A stretch of DNA of 64,000 bases from Clostridium aquiflavi (GCF_031344075.1 NZ_JAVJAN010000009.1:33321-97320), one strand, 5' to 3'. Shown: positions 25,831 to 35,604, numbered from the stretch's first letter. Numbers and translations: made by a program. The notes: generated by a model not told the origin, from the letters alone.

Positions 25831-26535
25831 ATGTATTGTTTTATTGACTATAGAGCAACAAAAGAAGAAATTAATAATTTACACAAACTTAATATTGAAC
25901 CCATTTTAGTTCCTAAATCTAATAATGTATATGACTCAATAAATGGTCATCCTGATATTCAAATGAATATATTAAACAATTCATCTGAAAATCAAATTAT
26001 TATTCATAAAGATATCCCTTTAGAATTTATAAAACTATTGGATAGTAAGAATATAAAATATATTCTTTCAAATTCTAACTTGTCTAATACATACCCTAAA
26101 GATATTATTTTAAATTCTTTAATTTTAGATGATTATTTTATTCACAACTTAAAATATAGTGACAATACTCTCTTAAATTCTCAATCATCTAAGTTAAATA
26201 TCAATGTATCTCAAGGATATACAAAATGCTCTGTACTACCTGTTAGAAACAAAGCACTTATAACAAGTGATGTAGGAATTTATTCCACACTAATAAATTA
26301 TGATTTTGATGTCCTTTTGCTTCCTCCGGGTGATATACTTCTTCCAAATTTAAATTATGGATTTATTGGAGGTACTGGAGGGCTAATTTCTGATAATAAG
26401 ATAGCTTTCTTTGGTGAATTAAGTCATTATACGTGGGGAAATGAAGTGAATAAGTTTTTATATAAATATGATGTTTCTCCTATTTATTTAAGAAAAGGTA
26501 AATTAATAGATAGAGGTAGCTTACTTGTGCTTTAA
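25831..26535 (+). CDS. DUF6873-like GME-fold protein
   Basis: 234 residues, cytoplasmic. Starts MYCFIDYRATKEEINNL. The conserved parts are the centre and end: INVSQGYTKCSVLPV, KALITSDVGIYSTL, LLLPPGDILLPNLNYGFIGG and KIAFFGELSHYT. The glycine-rich GFIGGTGGLI and the fold class recall guanidine-modifying enzymes (arginine deiminase superfamily), but the usual catalytic His/Asp/Cys set cannot be identified with certainty; Cys near residue 132 (KCSVLP) is a candidate. The ATG follows AAAGGAGTATTACT. It is a single gene, divergent from ytxC, ending in a shared terminator. Confidence 0.6.
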   Translation: MYCFIDYRATKEEINNLHKLNIEPILVPKSNNVYDSINGHPDIQMNILNNSSENQIIIHKDIPLEFIKLLDSKNIKYILSNSNLSNTYPKDIILNSLILDDYFIHNLKYSDNTLLNSQSSKLNINVSQGYTKCSVLPVRNKALITSDVGIYSTLINYDFDVLLLPPGDILLPNLNYGFIGGTGGLISDNKIAFFGELSHYTWGNEVNKFLYKYDVSPIYLRKGKLIDRGSLLVL

Positions 26536-26620
26536 ACCTAATTTGTAAATTTATCACATCCACTATTAATAATATGATTTTATTTTTTTTCTGTTCCTAT
26601 ATTAATATTTTTCTAATATA

Positions 26621-26658
26621 AAAAATGTACTTTAACTTAAAAGTCAAAGTACATTTTT
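26621..26658. terminator. Bidirectional terminator between DUF6873 gene and hslO
   Basis: Arms AAAAATGTACTTTAACTT/AAGTCAAAGTACATTTTT around a 2-base loop, with T runs on both strands. It separates converging transcripts. Confidence 0.87.
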
Positions 26659-26702
26659 ATTACTTACTGCTTAAGATTATAATTTAGTTGTAAATTTTAC
26701 TA

Positions 26703-27587
26703 TTATTTTTTTGTAGAATTTAATAACTCACCAATATCTTTAGTTGTAAATGCATATTTAGTGTTACAAAAATTACATACTATTTCTTCATTTTTACCAT
26801 CATCATATATTTCTTGCAACTCTTTCTTACCTATAGATGCTAATGCTTTCTCTACTTTATCTCTTGAACAATCACATCTATATTTAGGTTCAATAGAATC
26901 TAGTATATTTAAATCCATGCCCTCAAATATAAATTCTAATATTTCTTCTATACTTTTTCCTTCTGATATAAGTGTAGTTATAGGTGGTATCTCTTCTAAT
27001 CTATATGTTACTAAATCAGCTAAAAGTTCATCTGCATCAGGCATCATTTGAACTATAAATCCTCCTGCTGCTTTTATAGATATATCTTTATCCACTAGCA
27101 CTCCTAAAGATACTGCTGATGGTGTTTGTTCAGATACTGTAAAATAATAAGCAAAGTCTTCTGCTATTTCCCCACTATATATTGGAACTTGACCTACATA
27201 TGGTTCTTTTAAACCTAAGTCTTTAATTACATATAAAAGTCCATCCTTACCTATAGCACCACCAACATCTAACTTTCCTTTAGCGTTTAATTCCCTAGTA
27301 ACATATGGATTCCCTATAAAACCCTTCACACTTGCATCATTATGTGCAGTAACTGTTATTCCTTTTGCTTCTCCTCCACCATTTATCTTTAAAGTTAAAG
27401 ACTCTTTTTCACTTTTTAATGTAGTTCCCATTAAAGTTCCTGCAGTAAGCATTCTTCCTAACGCTGCTGCTGCAACTGAAGTACATTCGTGAATCTTACT
27501 ACCCTCATCAACTAAGTTTGTAGTGATTCCTCCTATTATTCTAACCATCCCATTTTTAGCCGTTGCTCTAACTATTTTATCTTTCAT
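26703..27587 (-). CDS. hslO: Redox-regulated chaperone Hsp33
   Basis: 294 residues from MKDKIVRATAKNG. The frame opens 6 codons earlier, but those codons contain the GGAGGG ribosome site. N-terminal Hsp33 fold (1-230) with AAAALGRMLTAGTLMG and a linker, then the zinc redox switch at the end: CDC near residue 240 and CNFC near 272. Oxidation releases zinc and turns on holdase activity, protecting proteins during combined heat and peroxide stress. It follows the methyltransferase gene by about 18 bases, so they form one operon. Confidence 0.95.
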   Translation of the reverse strand: MKDKIVRATAKNGMVRIIGGITTNLVDEGSKIHECTSVAAAALGRMLTAGTLMGTTLKSEKESLTLKINGGGEAKGITVTAHNDASVKGFIGNPYVTRELNAKGKLDVGGAIGKDGLLYVIKDLGLKEPYVGQVPIYSGEIAEDFAYYFTVSEQTPSAVSLGVLVDKDISIKAAGGFIVQMMPDADELLADLVTYRLEEIPPITTLISEGKSIEEILEFIFEGMDLNILDSIEPKYRCDCSRDKVEKALASIGKKELQEIYDDGKNEEIVCNFCNTKYAFTTKDIGELLNSTKK

Positions 27588-27604
27588 ATAAATATCGCCC
27601 TCCA

Positions 27605-28342
27605 TTATTTACTTACAACATAAACTATTCTTTCACTTTCTTTAAATACAGATTTATTACTGTAACTATCGAACTTACCTACTAATTTAAAACCACAGTC
27701 TTTTAAAGCTTTTTCTAATTCAACCTCTTTATAAGCTCTTTCTATGTGTTGCTCTTCAAATTTCTCGTATAATTCTTCTTTACTTTTAACAAAAAAAGTT
27801 AAAAACATATTAAGTACTTCTTCTTCAAATACGTTTTCCCATGTATAAAATACATCATCTGAATTATATGTATAAATATTATTACCTAATATAGTTGATA
27901 ATTTGTAATAAGAATTTATATCGAATATAAATATTCCGTCATCTTTTAAATGTTCATGTACTCTATTAAAATAACTTATTAACTCATCATATTCTGTTAA
28001 ATAATTTGTAGAGTCAAGAACAGATGTTATTAAATCAAATTTATGATTTAATGATAGCTCACACATATCTTGACATATTATTTTTGCTTTAATTTTATTT
28101 TTTTTGAATTTATCAAATGCTATATTTAACATATCATCTGACAAATCAACAGCATATGTATTTTTAAAATATGTAGCTACATTTATTGATACATTACCTG
28201 TCCCACATGCTAAATCTAAGTAGTCTTCATATTTTATATTATTTTCTTTACATAGTTCTATAATTCTATTGCCTACTAAGTCGTAATTTATATCTTCATA
28301 TATTAACTTATCATAAATATTTGCAAATTCGCCATAAGCCAT
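27605..28342 (-). CDS. Class I SAM-dependent methyltransferase
   Basis: 245 residues. The SAM-binding motif I is DYLDLACGTGNVSINVA (near 42-58), with acidic loop NTYAVDLSDDMLNIA following and DLITSVLDSTNYL as motif II. The long C-terminal part (160-245, TFFVKSKEELYEKFEEQHIERAY) is as in the Clostridium relatives of this family. The substrate is unknown. It precedes hslO in the same transcript. The ATG follows AAGGATGGGTAATATTT. Confidence 0.87.
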   Translation of the reverse strand: MAYGEFANIYDKLIYEDINYDLVGNRIIELCKENNIKYEDYLDLACGTGNVSINVATYFKNTYAVDLSDDMLNIAFDKFKKNKIKAKIICQDMCELSLNHKFDLITSVLDSTNYLTEYDELISYFNRVHEHLKDDGIFIFDINSYYKLSTILGNNIYTYNSDDVFYTWENVFEEEVLNMFLTFFVKSKEELYEKFEEQHIERAYKEVELEKALKDCGFKLVGKFDSYSNKSVFKESERIVYVVSK

Positions 28343-28504
28343 AAATATTACCCATCCTTAAAATATCATATATATTTCCAACAATTATATTATATCTTAA
28401 TAAGTAATTCGTCAACTTTAATAGAATATAATCACATTATCATATATATTTCCTTTACTACATATAAATATTAGACTATAGCCATATAGATTTTATACTT
28501 TAAA

Positions 28505-28774
28505 TTATATTTTCTTATTATAATTTAAATTTTGTAATATTTGATTATTAGTTGGCATATTAAGTATTTTCTTTCTTTTTGTCATAAGACCTCCTATACG
28601 ACCTGTCTCTTCTGCAGAAAGTCCACCCCAACCTTCTTTATCAACTTTATCACTTAAGCCAAGTTCTTCTGCAATTTCATATTTTAATTTTTCCCTCATT
28701 TTTTCTGCTTCAGTAAGTTCTTTATTAGATTTTATTTTGGATTTTATTATTTTTTTTAATGGTGTACCACTCAC
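28505..28774 (-). CDS. Small acid-soluble spore protein, alpha/beta type
   Basis: 89 residues. The core KYEIAEELGL, WGGLSAEETGRIGGLMTKR is the alpha/beta SASP signature. These proteins coat spore DNA, shift it to an A-like form and protect it from heat and UV; the GPR protease degrades them at germination. The N-terminal extension (about 28 residues, very basic: PLKKIIKSKIKSNK) is longer than in the main SASPs and suggests a minor variant. Start is GTG behind AAAGGAGTGCGTAACT. Its promoter should be read by sigma-G in the forespore, but I could not pick a clear one. Divergent from asd. Confidence 0.87.
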   Translation of the reverse strand: MSGTPLKKIIKSKIKSNKELTEAEKMREKLKYEIAEELGLSDKVDKEGWGGLSAEETGRIGGLMTKRKKILNMPTNNQILQNLNYNKKI

Positions 28775-28868
28775 AGTTACGCACTCCTTTCAAAAAACAA
28801 ATTATTAAGACTATATAATATCTAATAAAGTGTATATTATTTTCTTAATTTGTTTTATATCATTATTC

Positions 28869-28949
28869 ACTAATAATATGTTCTGAATATACTATTAGTA
28901 TGTATAAAACATAGCTATTATATGAAAAATTTTCACTTATTTTATACAT
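28869..28949. promoter_or_regulatory. Two inverted repeats in the spore-gene/asd divergent region
   Basis: ACTAATA/TATTAGT at 28869-28899 and ATGTATAAA/TTTATACAT at 28900-28949 lie directly upstream of the asd promoter. They may be operators or only AT-rich chance pairs. Confidence 0.3.
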
Positions 28950-28953
28950 GCAC

Positions 28954-28982
28954 TTGATATTTTCATTATATTTAACTATAGT
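28954..28982 (+). promoter_or_regulatory. Promoter of asd-dapA-dapB
   Basis: TTGATA (28954-28959), 17-base spacer, TATAGT (28977-28982), about 64 bases ahead of asd. No lysine riboswitch core is present between it and the gene. Confidence 0.65.
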
Positions 28983-29046
28983 ATTTGTATATTAGATAAT
29001 TTTTTAAAATAAATTATACTTATAAAAATAATTAGGAGGGATTAAT

Positions 29047-30039
29047 GTGTATAATGTCGCAATAGTTGGGGCTACTGGAAATGTAGGAAGAAAATTTTTA
29101 GAAATTCTAGAAGAAAGAGATTTTCCAGTAAAAAATTTATATCTTTTTGCATCTAAAAGATCCGAAGGAAAAACTTTAAAGTTTAAAGGAAAGGATTTTA
29201 TTGTTGAAGAAACATGTGAAAAGAATATAAAAAGTAAAAAAATAGACTATGCACTTTTTTCAGCAGGTGGAGATGCTAGTAAAGAATTTGCACCTATATT
29301 TGCTTCATATGGAGCTGTAGTGATTGATAATAGTAGTGCTTGGAGAATGGACCCTGAGGTACCTTTAATAGTACCAGAGGTAAATCCTGAAGATATAAAA
29401 CTTCATAAAGGAATAATTGCTAATCCAAACTGCTCTACTATACAGGCTATGCCTATAGTGAAAGCATTAAATGATAAATATGGAATCAAAAGAATAGTAT
29501 ATTCAACTTATCAAGCCGTATCAGGTGCCGGAATTCAAGCCATAAAAGATTTAGAAGATGGCGTTAAAGGAATTGCACCAAAAAAATTTCCTTATCCTAT
29601 AGCAGGTAATGTTTTACCTCATATAGATGTCTTTTTAGATAATGGATACACTAAAGAAGAAGAAAAAATGATTAATGAAACAAGAAAAATACTTAATTGT
29701 CCTGATTTAAGAATAACAGCTACTACAGCTAGAGTTCCTGTATTAAATGGGCATAGTGAAAGTATAAATGTAGAATTAAATTCTCCATTTGAAGTGGAAG
29801 ATATTTTTGAATTATTTAGAAACACTAATGGTGTAACTGTATATGATGATGTAAGAGAATTAAAATATCCTACCCCTCTTATGGTATCAGGAAAAGATGA
29901 TGTTTATGTTGGTAGAATCAGAAGGGACTTTAGTATTGATAATGGCTTAAACCTATGGGTTGTTGGAGACAATATAAGAAAAGGAGCAGCTCTTAATGCT
30001 ATTCAAATTGCTGAAATAATGATCCAATCTAACAATTAA
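29047..30039 (+). CDS. asd: Aspartate-semialdehyde dehydrogenase
   Basis: 330 residues. It reduces aspartyl phosphate with NADPH to aspartate semialdehyde, the branch point to lysine/DAP, threonine and methionine. The NADP loop VAIVGATGNVGRKFLEIL starts the protein. The active cysteine is in IANPNCSTIQAMP and the substrate arginine/histidine region is RVPVLNGHSESI. Start is GTG at 29047, 7 bases after AGGAGG; an ATG at 29045 is in another frame. It leads asd-dapA-dapB, with 16 bases to dapA. Confidence 0.96.
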   Translation: MYNVAIVGATGNVGRKFLEILEERDFPVKNLYLFASKRSEGKTLKFKGKDFIVEETCEKNIKSKKIDYALFSAGGDASKEFAPIFASYGAVVIDNSSAWRMDPEVPLIVPEVNPEDIKLHKGIIANPNCSTIQAMPIVKALNDKYGIKRIVYSTYQAVSGAGIQAIKDLEDGVKGIAPKKFPYPIAGNVLPHIDVFLDNGYTKEEEKMINETRKILNCPDLRITATTARVPVLNGHSESINVELNSPFEVEDIFELFRNTNGVTVYDDVRELKYPTPLMVSGKDDVYVGRIRRDFSIDNGLNLWVVGDNIRKGAALNAIQIAEIMIQSNN

Positions 30040-30055
30040 AAATGGAGGAATTTTA

Positions 30056-30934
30056 ATGTCAGTATTTGAAGGTTCTGGTGTAGCACTTGTTACTCCTTTT
30101 AATGATAACGGAATAGATTATGATAAATTACAGGATTTATTAGAATGGCACGTTAAAGAAGGAACAGATTCTATAATTATTTGTGGAACTACTGGTGAAG
30201 CAACTACTATGACAGAAAGCGAAAAAAAAGCTGTAATCAAATTTGCAGTTGATACAATAAATAAAAGGATACCAGTAATTGCTGGTACTGGCTCAAACAA
30301 CACTGTTTCTGCTATTGAAATGAGTAAATACGCTGAAAGTGTTGGAGTTGATGCTATACTTGTAATTACTCCTTATTATAATAAAACTTCACAAAAAGGA
30401 TTATTTAAGCATTTTAAGGCAGTAAATGATTCTGTAAATATTCCTATAATTCTTTATAATGTACCAAGTAGAACTGGTGTAAATATAACACCTAAATCTT
30501 TAGTACAAATAGCAGAGTTAAATAATGTAGTTGCTATAAAAGAAGCAAGTGGTAATATAAGCCAAATTATGGAAATGAAATCATTATGTAAAGATAAAAT
30601 AGATATTTATTCTGGTAATGATGATCAAATAGTTCCAATAATGTCTCTTGGAGGCAAAGGCGTTATATCAGTTTCAGCTAATGTTATACCAAATGAAGTT
30701 CACACACTTACCAAAAAGTGTTTAGAAGGAAAATTTAATGAAGCTTTAGACATTCAATTAAACAGATTGAAATTAACAAATGCTTTATTTATAGAAACAA
30801 ATCCTATTCCTGTAAAAACAGCTATGAATCTTATGGGATTTGAAGTTGGCTCTTTAAGACTTCCACTATGCGAAATGGAAGATAGTAATTTAGAAACATT
30901 AAAGACTATTTTAAAGGAAAATAAATTAATATAA
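30056..30934 (+). CDS. dapA: 4-hydroxy-tetrahydrodipicolinate synthase
   Basis: 292 residues, TIM barrel. It condenses pyruvate with aspartate semialdehyde, the first step of the DAP/lysine branch. Motifs are GTTGEATTMTESEK near 45-58, the Schiff-base lysine in VVAIKEASGNISQI (about K162) and the catalytic tyrosine in IILYNVPSRTGVN. The ATG follows AATGGAGGAATTTTA. Dipicolinate, the spore calcium chelator, is made from the same product, so this operon also supports sporulation. Confidence 0.97.
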   Translation: MSVFEGSGVALVTPFNDNGIDYDKLQDLLEWHVKEGTDSIIICGTTGEATTMTESEKKAVIKFAVDTINKRIPVIAGTGSNNTVSAIEMSKYAESVGVDAILVITPYYNKTSQKGLFKHFKAVNDSVNIPIILYNVPSRTGVNITPKSLVQIAELNNVVAIKEASGNISQIMEMKSLCKDKIDIYSGNDDQIVPIMSLGGKGVISVSANVIPNEVHTLTKKCLEGKFNEALDIQLNRLKLTNALFIETNPIPVKTAMNLMGFEVGSLRLPLCEMEDSNLETLKTILKENKLI

Positions 30935-30943
30935 GGTGATTAA

Positions 30944-31702
30944 ATGATAAAAATAGTATTAAACGGTTGCTGTGGCAAAATGGGTAAAGTCATAACTGAA
31001 TGTGCTAGCAAATTTAATAATTTAAAAATTATTGCTGGTATAGATAAGTTCCCTCATGAAACATCTTATCCTATATTTGAAACGCCTGAAGACTTAGATC
31101 TAGATTATGATGTACTATTAGATTTCTCAAGAGCTGGTGCTTTAAAAGGATTATTAAATCTAACTGAAAAAACTAAGAAACCTTTAGTAATCTGTTCAAC
31201 TGGATTTTCTAATGAAGATTTAACTTTAATAGAGGAAAAGAGTAAAACTCTTCCATTATTCCGTTCTGCTAATATGTCTCTTGGAATAAATTTAATAAAT
31301 TCTCTATTAAGAAAAGTAACACCTCTTCTTTATGGTAATTATGATATTGAAATCATAGAAAAACATCATAATCAAAAAGTAGATTCTCCTAGTGGTACTG
31401 CAGTTTTACTTGCAGATACAATAAAGGAATCTATAAATGATGAAACAAAATTCGTTTATGGACGTTCTGGAGCATCTAAAAGAGAAGAGAATGAAATAGG
31501 TATTCATGCTATTAGAGGTGGCTCTATAGTTGGAGATCACGATGTAATCTTTGCTGGAGTTGGAGAGGTAATAGAATTATCTCATAAAGCGATTTCTAGA
31601 GAAGTATTTGCTATTGGAGCTTTAAAAGCTTGTGAATACATGGGTAATATATCAAATCCAGGTTTATACACTATGGATGACGTTATCGGTATAACTAAAT
31701 AA
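30944..31702 (+). CDS. dapB: 4-hydroxy-tetrahydrodipicolinate reductase
   Basis: 252 residues. NAD(P)H-dependent second step of the DAP branch. Nucleotide loop LNGCCGKMGKVITECA at the start, catalytic EIIEKHHNQKVDSPSGTA (His pair, then Lys) near 140-157, and the C-terminal tetramer helices. Nine bases after dapA with ATAAGGTGATTAA ahead of the ATG. A terminator follows. Confidence 0.96.
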   Translation: MIKIVLNGCCGKMGKVITECASKFNNLKIIAGIDKFPHETSYPIFETPEDLDLDYDVLLDFSRAGALKGLLNLTEKTKKPLVICSTGFSNEDLTLIEEKSKTLPLFRSANMSLGINLINSLLRKVTPLLYGNYDIEIIEKHHNQKVDSPSGTAVLLADTIKESINDETKFVYGRSGASKREENEIGIHAIRGGSIVGDHDVIFAGVGEVIELSHKAISREVFAIGALKACEYMGNISNPGLYTMDDVIGITK

Positions 31703-31723
31703 TTCTTTTGGATATTTAAATTC

Positions 31724-31758
31724 AAAAAAGAGGAGATTTTTAAAATCCCCTCTTTTTT
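31724..31758. terminator. Bidirectional terminator between dapB and oppA
   Basis: AAAAAAGAGG.GATTTT/AAAATC.CCTCTTTTTT stem with one mismatch, with A and T runs on both sides. It ends the asd-dapA-dapB transcript and the converging opp transcript. Confidence 0.85.
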
Positions 31759-31767
31759 ATTTAAATT

Positions 31768-33420
31768 TTATTTTCCTTCTACATATGCCTTATCAAAGTA
31801 TATGAATCCTAATGGTGATACTTTAACACCTTTTACATAGTCTTTAATCCCTTTAGTTTTAACTTGATAATTTAATGGTATTACAGGCATATCTTCCATT
31901 AATATATCTTCTGCTTGATGTAACATTTCAAATCTCTTAGTTTGATCTTGTTCAACCTTTGCAGCTCTTATTAACTTATCATATTCTGGATTATTATATC
32001 CTGCACAGTTTTGGCCTGATGTACTTTCCCACATATCTAAGAATGTCATTGGATCTATATAATCACCTACCCAAGAATGGAATCCAATTTCATATTGTTT
32101 TGCAGTTCTTGTAGTTTGGAATACTTTCCATTCTTGACTTTGAAGTTCAACATTAATTCCTAAATTAGTTTTCCACATATCTTGAAGCGCTTGAGCAATA
32201 TCTCCATTTGGATTAGTTGGATTAATAAGTGCTACAAGATTAGGGAATCCTTCTCCGTTTGGATATCCAGCTTCTGCTAATAATTTCTTAGCTTCTTCTA
32301 AATCACCCTCTGCTTTAAAGTATTTTTTATCAGCAAAATCTGATCCATCTGGGTTTTTAATTCCTTGTGCTACAAATCCTGTTGCTGGTGTTTGACCACC
32401 TTTTAATATATTTTTAATTATTGAAGGTCTATCTATTGCAAGATTTAAAGCCTTTCTAACTCTTTTATCTTGTAATACTTTTGTAGCATTAGGATCAATT
32501 GCATTTACTGAATCAGAAACATTTATTACATAAAATCCTGTTCCTAGTAATGGGAAGTTCTTTCCTGTTCCATCTGCTAATGCTCCTTCTATTTCTGATG
32601 TTGGCACAATATCTACCATATCAAAATCACCTGTTTTAAAGCTAGCCCAAGCAGATGTATCTTCAGTAACTAATTTTACATCTAACTTATCAAGTTTTAT
32701 ATTATTAATATCATAGTAATTTTCATTCTTTTCTAATACTATTTCATCTTTCATACCATATTTAGTTATCTTGAAAGGTCCATTTGAAACGTAAGTTTCA
32801 GCATTAAGAGCCCAAGTATCCTTATTAGCTTCAACTGTAGCCTTATTTACTGGTAAATAACAAGTAAATGCTGTTAAATCTAAGAAATATGGACATGGAG
32901 CAGCTAATGTTACTTCTAAAGTTTTATCATCAATTGCTTTAACTCCTACTTCTTCTACGGTTCCTTTTCCTTGGTTATAAGCTTCTGCACCTTTGATATA
33001 TGACATTTGGAATGCATATCCTGATGCTGTTGCTGGATTTAATACTCTCTTCCATGAATATTCAAAATCATTTGCTGTAACTGATTCTCCATTAGACCAT
33101 TTAACACCATCTCTTAAATGAAAAGTATAAACTGTTCCATCTTCTGAAACATCACATTTTTCAGCAATTCCAGGAATAGCCTTGTTATTCTCATCTAATT
33201 TATACAATCCTTCAAATGCATTTACTATAATAGTTGCACTATCTACAGCTTCACTTAATGCTGGATCTAAAGTTTTAGGATCTGCATTTAAATTATAAGT
33301 TATAATTTGTGCATTAGGATCATTCTTACTTGATCCTCCACCACAGCCTACTAAAGTTGAAAAACCTAAAGTTAATGCCAATGTTATTGCACACAACTTT
33401 TTAATTTTACTAGTTTTCAT
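31768..33420 (-). CDS. oppA: Oligopeptide ABC transporter substrate-binding lipoprotein (copy 1)
   Basis: 550 residues with the start at MKTSKIKKLCAITLAL, 33418-33420, behind TTAAGGGGGAAATTTTTA. The frame extends 17 codons further through the ribosome site. Signal peptide ends in the lipobox STLVGC, so it is lipid-anchored outside the cell. SBP_bac_5 family: YTFHLRDGVKWSNGESVTAND, the SIEGALAD region and HQAEDILMEDMPVIPL near the end. It captures peptides for OppBCDF. No promoter was found in its leader; it is probably read through from oppF, past the hairpin at 33534. About two-thirds identical by eye to the second copy at 38062. Confidence 0.93.
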   Translation of the reverse strand: MKTSKIKKLCAITLALTLGFSTLVGCGGGSSKNDPNAQIITYNLNADPKTLDPALSEAVDSATIIVNAFEGLYKLDENNKAIPGIAEKCDVSEDGTVYTFHLRDGVKWSNGESVTANDFEYSWKRVLNPATASGYAFQMSYIKGAEAYNQGKGTVEEVGVKAIDDKTLEVTLAAPCPYFLDLTAFTCYLPVNKATVEANKDTWALNAETYVSNGPFKITKYGMKDEIVLEKNENYYDINNIKLDKLDVKLVTEDTSAWASFKTGDFDMVDIVPTSEIEGALADGTGKNFPLLGTGFYVINVSDSVNAIDPNATKVLQDKRVRKALNLAIDRPSIIKNILKGGQTPATGFVAQGIKNPDGSDFADKKYFKAEGDLEEAKKLLAEAGYPNGEGFPNLVALINPTNPNGDIAQALQDMWKTNLGINVELQSQEWKVFQTTRTAKQYEIGFHSWVGDYIDPMTFLDMWESTSGQNCAGYNNPEYDKLIRAAKVEQDQTKRFEMLHQAEDILMEDMPVIPLNYQVKTKGIKDYVKGVKVSPLGFIYFDKAYVEGK

Positions 33421-33533
33421 TAAAAATTTCCCCCTTAACAATTCTGTCAAATTTATCTTGCAAACTAACAATCATTATTTACTTCCATAATAAGCAAAAA
33501 GATAACGATTGCAGCACCCTAGATAAGGACTTT

Positions 33534-33572
33534 AAGTTTCAGATGAAGCTTTTTAACTTCACCTGAAAACTT
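33534..33572 (-). promoter_or_regulatory. Hairpin between oppF and oppA
   Basis: On the minus strand AAGTTTTCAGGTGAAG/CTTCATCTGAAACTT forms a stem with an 8-base loop. It is not followed by a T run, so it may partly pause transcription or protect the downstream oppA message from decay, allowing more binding protein than pump. Confidence 0.5.
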
Positions 33573-33613
33573 ATAATCCTATTTTATTATAAATATCTAA
33601 TTAAAGATATTTA

Positions 33614-34594
33614 TTAATCATATAAATGACATGCTACAAAATGTCCTGGCTTAACTTCTTTTAATTCAGGATCAATTTCACTACAAATTGGTTTAGCATA
33701 TCTACATCTACCTTCAAATCTACATCCTGGAGGTGGATCAATTGGAGATGGTATATCTCCTTCTAATATTATTCTTTGATTATTCTTAGCTTCATCAGGG
33801 TCAGGTATTGGCACTGCTGAAAGAAGTGCTTGAGTATATGGATGCATTGACTCCGAGTATACTGCATTACTTTCTCCTTTTTCAACCATTCTACCTAAAT
33901 ACATAACTCCAATATGAGTTGATATATGTTTAACCATTGAAAGGTCATGTGCTATAAAAAGATAAGTTAATCCTAACTCTTCTTGAAGCTCTTCAAGCAT
34001 ATTTATAACTTGAGCCTGAATTGAAACATCAAGTGCAGATATTGGTTCATCACATATAATTAAAGATGGTTGAACTGCCAATGCTCTAGCAATACCTATT
34101 CTTTGCCTTTGTCCACCTGAAAATTCATGTGGATATCTGTTTATATGATCACTAGCAAGACCTACTTTAGTTAAAAGACTTCTTATTCTATTAGTTCTTT
34201 CTTCACCTTTATATAATCCATGAATATCAATAGCTTCTCCTATAATATCCCCTACTGTCATTCTTGGATCTAATGATGCATATGGATCTTGGAAAATCAT
34301 TTGCATATCTTTTCTTAAAGATATCATATCTTTTACTGAGTAATCAGTAATATCTTTTCCTTTAAAAATTATCTTTCCTGCTGTTGGATTGTATAATTTT
34401 AATATTGTTCTTCCTGTAGTTGTTTTACCACAACCTGATTCTCCTACTAGTCCTAAAGTTTCCCCTTTATTTATTGTAAAAGAAACTCTATCAACAGCTT
34501 TAACATAACTTTTTCCTTTGAATAAACCTTTGCTAGCAGGGAAGTATTTACATAAATCTTTTACTTCTAAAATTACTTCTTTATCTTTTTCCAT
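33614..34594 (-). CDS. oppF: Oligopeptide ABC transporter ATP-binding protein
   Basis: 326 residues, cytoplasmic ATPase. Walker A GLVGESGCGKTT, Q-loop MIFQDPYASLDPR, signature HEFSGGQRQRIGIARAL, Walker B LIICDEPISALD and switch histidine in IAHDLSMV. The C-terminal extension carries the four-cysteine pattern of peptide-pump ATPases (PPGCRFEGRCRYAKPIC.. HFVAC), which binds an Fe-S cluster in some relatives. The ATG overlaps the oppD stop in TAATG, so the two are translationally coupled. Confidence 0.95.
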   Translation of the reverse strand: MEKDKEVILEVKDLCKYFPASKGLFKGKSYVKAVDRVSFTINKGETLGLVGESGCGKTTTGRTILKLYNPTAGKIIFKGKDITDYSVKDMISLRKDMQMIFQDPYASLDPRMTVGDIIGEAIDIHGLYKGEERTNRIRSLLTKVGLASDHINRYPHEFSGGQRQRIGIARALAVQPSLIICDEPISALDVSIQAQVINMLEELQEELGLTYLFIAHDLSMVKHISTHIGVMYLGRMVEKGESNAVYSESMHPYTQALLSAVPIPDPDEAKNNQRIILEGDIPSPIDPPPGCRFEGRCRYAKPICSEIDPELKEVKPGHFVACHLYD

Positions 34595-35604
34595 TATTCT
34601 TCCCTCCTCTTTATAGGTGACTCTACTTTAGGAGCATTTTCATGGCATAGCCAGCATGATACCTTATGATTTTCTCCTATTTCAAATTGTGGAGGTTGTT
34701 TTTGAAGACAAACCTTCATTGCATATTCACATCTAGCTGCAAAAGGACATCCTACTGGTGGTTTTAATAAATCTGGTGGTTGTCCTTCAATTGGTCTAAG
34801 TTTTTCTTTAGAGTTTTCCTTAGGATTTGGTACACTTCGTAAAAGACCCCAAGTATAAGGATGTTTTCCTCTATAAAATATATCTTCTGTAGTACCTGTT
34901 TCAACTACAATTCCACCATACATTACATTAATTCTTGAACAAAGATCAGCAACAACTCCTAAATCATGAGTAATTAATATAATAGAAGTATTAAGTTTTT
35001 CTTTTAACTCCTTCATTAAATCTAAAATTTGTGCTTGAATTGTAACATCTAATGCTGTTGTTGGTTCATCAGCAATTATAAGTTTTGGTTCACAAATTAA
35101 ACTCATTGCAATCATAGCTCTTTGTCTCATACCACCTGAAAATTCATGTGGATATTGTTTTATTCTTTTTTCTGGGCTCGGTATTCCTACTAATTTAAGC
35201 ATTTTTATAGCTTCTTGTTTAGCTTCTGATCTACTCATACCAGTATGTTTCATTAATGGTTCTGTTAATTGATCTCCTATAGTATAAACAGGATTTAATG
35301 ATGTCATAGGATCTTGGAATATCATTCCAATATCATTTCCTCTTATACTTTCCATTTCTGATTCTTTTATGTTTGATAAATCTTTACCATCAAATTCAAT
35401 TTCTCCACCTGCTAATTTTCCATTGTCAGCAAGTAATCTCATAATTGACATCATAGTAACACTTTTACCACAACCTGATTCTCCAACTATACCTAAAGCT
35501 TCTCCTTTATCTAAGTAAAAAGAAACACCTCTTACTGCATGCACTTCTCCTACATTAGTTTTAAAGGAAGTTTTTAAATCTTTTACTTCTAATAGTCTTT
35601 CCAT
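34594..35604 (-). CDS. oppD: Oligopeptide ABC transporter ATP-binding protein
   Basis: 336 residues, partner ATPase of OppF. Walker A GIVGESGCGKSVT, Q-loop MIFQDPMTSLNP, signature HEFSGGMRQRAMIAMSL, Walker B LIIADEPTTALD, ITHDLGVVADL. C-terminal region again has spaced cysteines (PPVGCPFAARCEYAMKVC, VSCWLC). The ATG follows TAGGAGGAAGATATA, 12 bases after oppC. Confidence 0.95.
   Translation of the reverse strand: MERLLEVKDLKTSFKTNVGEVHAVRGVSFYLDKGEALGIVGESGCGKSVTMMSIMRLLADNGKLAGGEIEFDGKDLSNIKESEMESIRGNDIGMIFQDPMTSLNPVYTIGDQLTEPLMKHTGMSRSEAKQEAIKMLKLVGIPSPEKRIKQYPHEFSGGMRQRAMIAMSLICEPKLIIADEPTTALDVTIQAQILDLMKELKEKLNTSIILITHDLGVVADLCSRINVMYGGIVVETGTTEDIFYRGKHPYTWGLLRSVPNPKENSKEKLRPIEGQPPDLLKPPVGCPFAARCEYAMKVCLQKQPPQFEIGENHKVSCWLCHENAPKVESPIKRREE

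Noticed and set aside
28783..29046. Lysine riboswitch before asd
   Set aside because: I looked for the conserved lysine-riboswitch core and saw none; only a simple promoter and inverted repeats are present.
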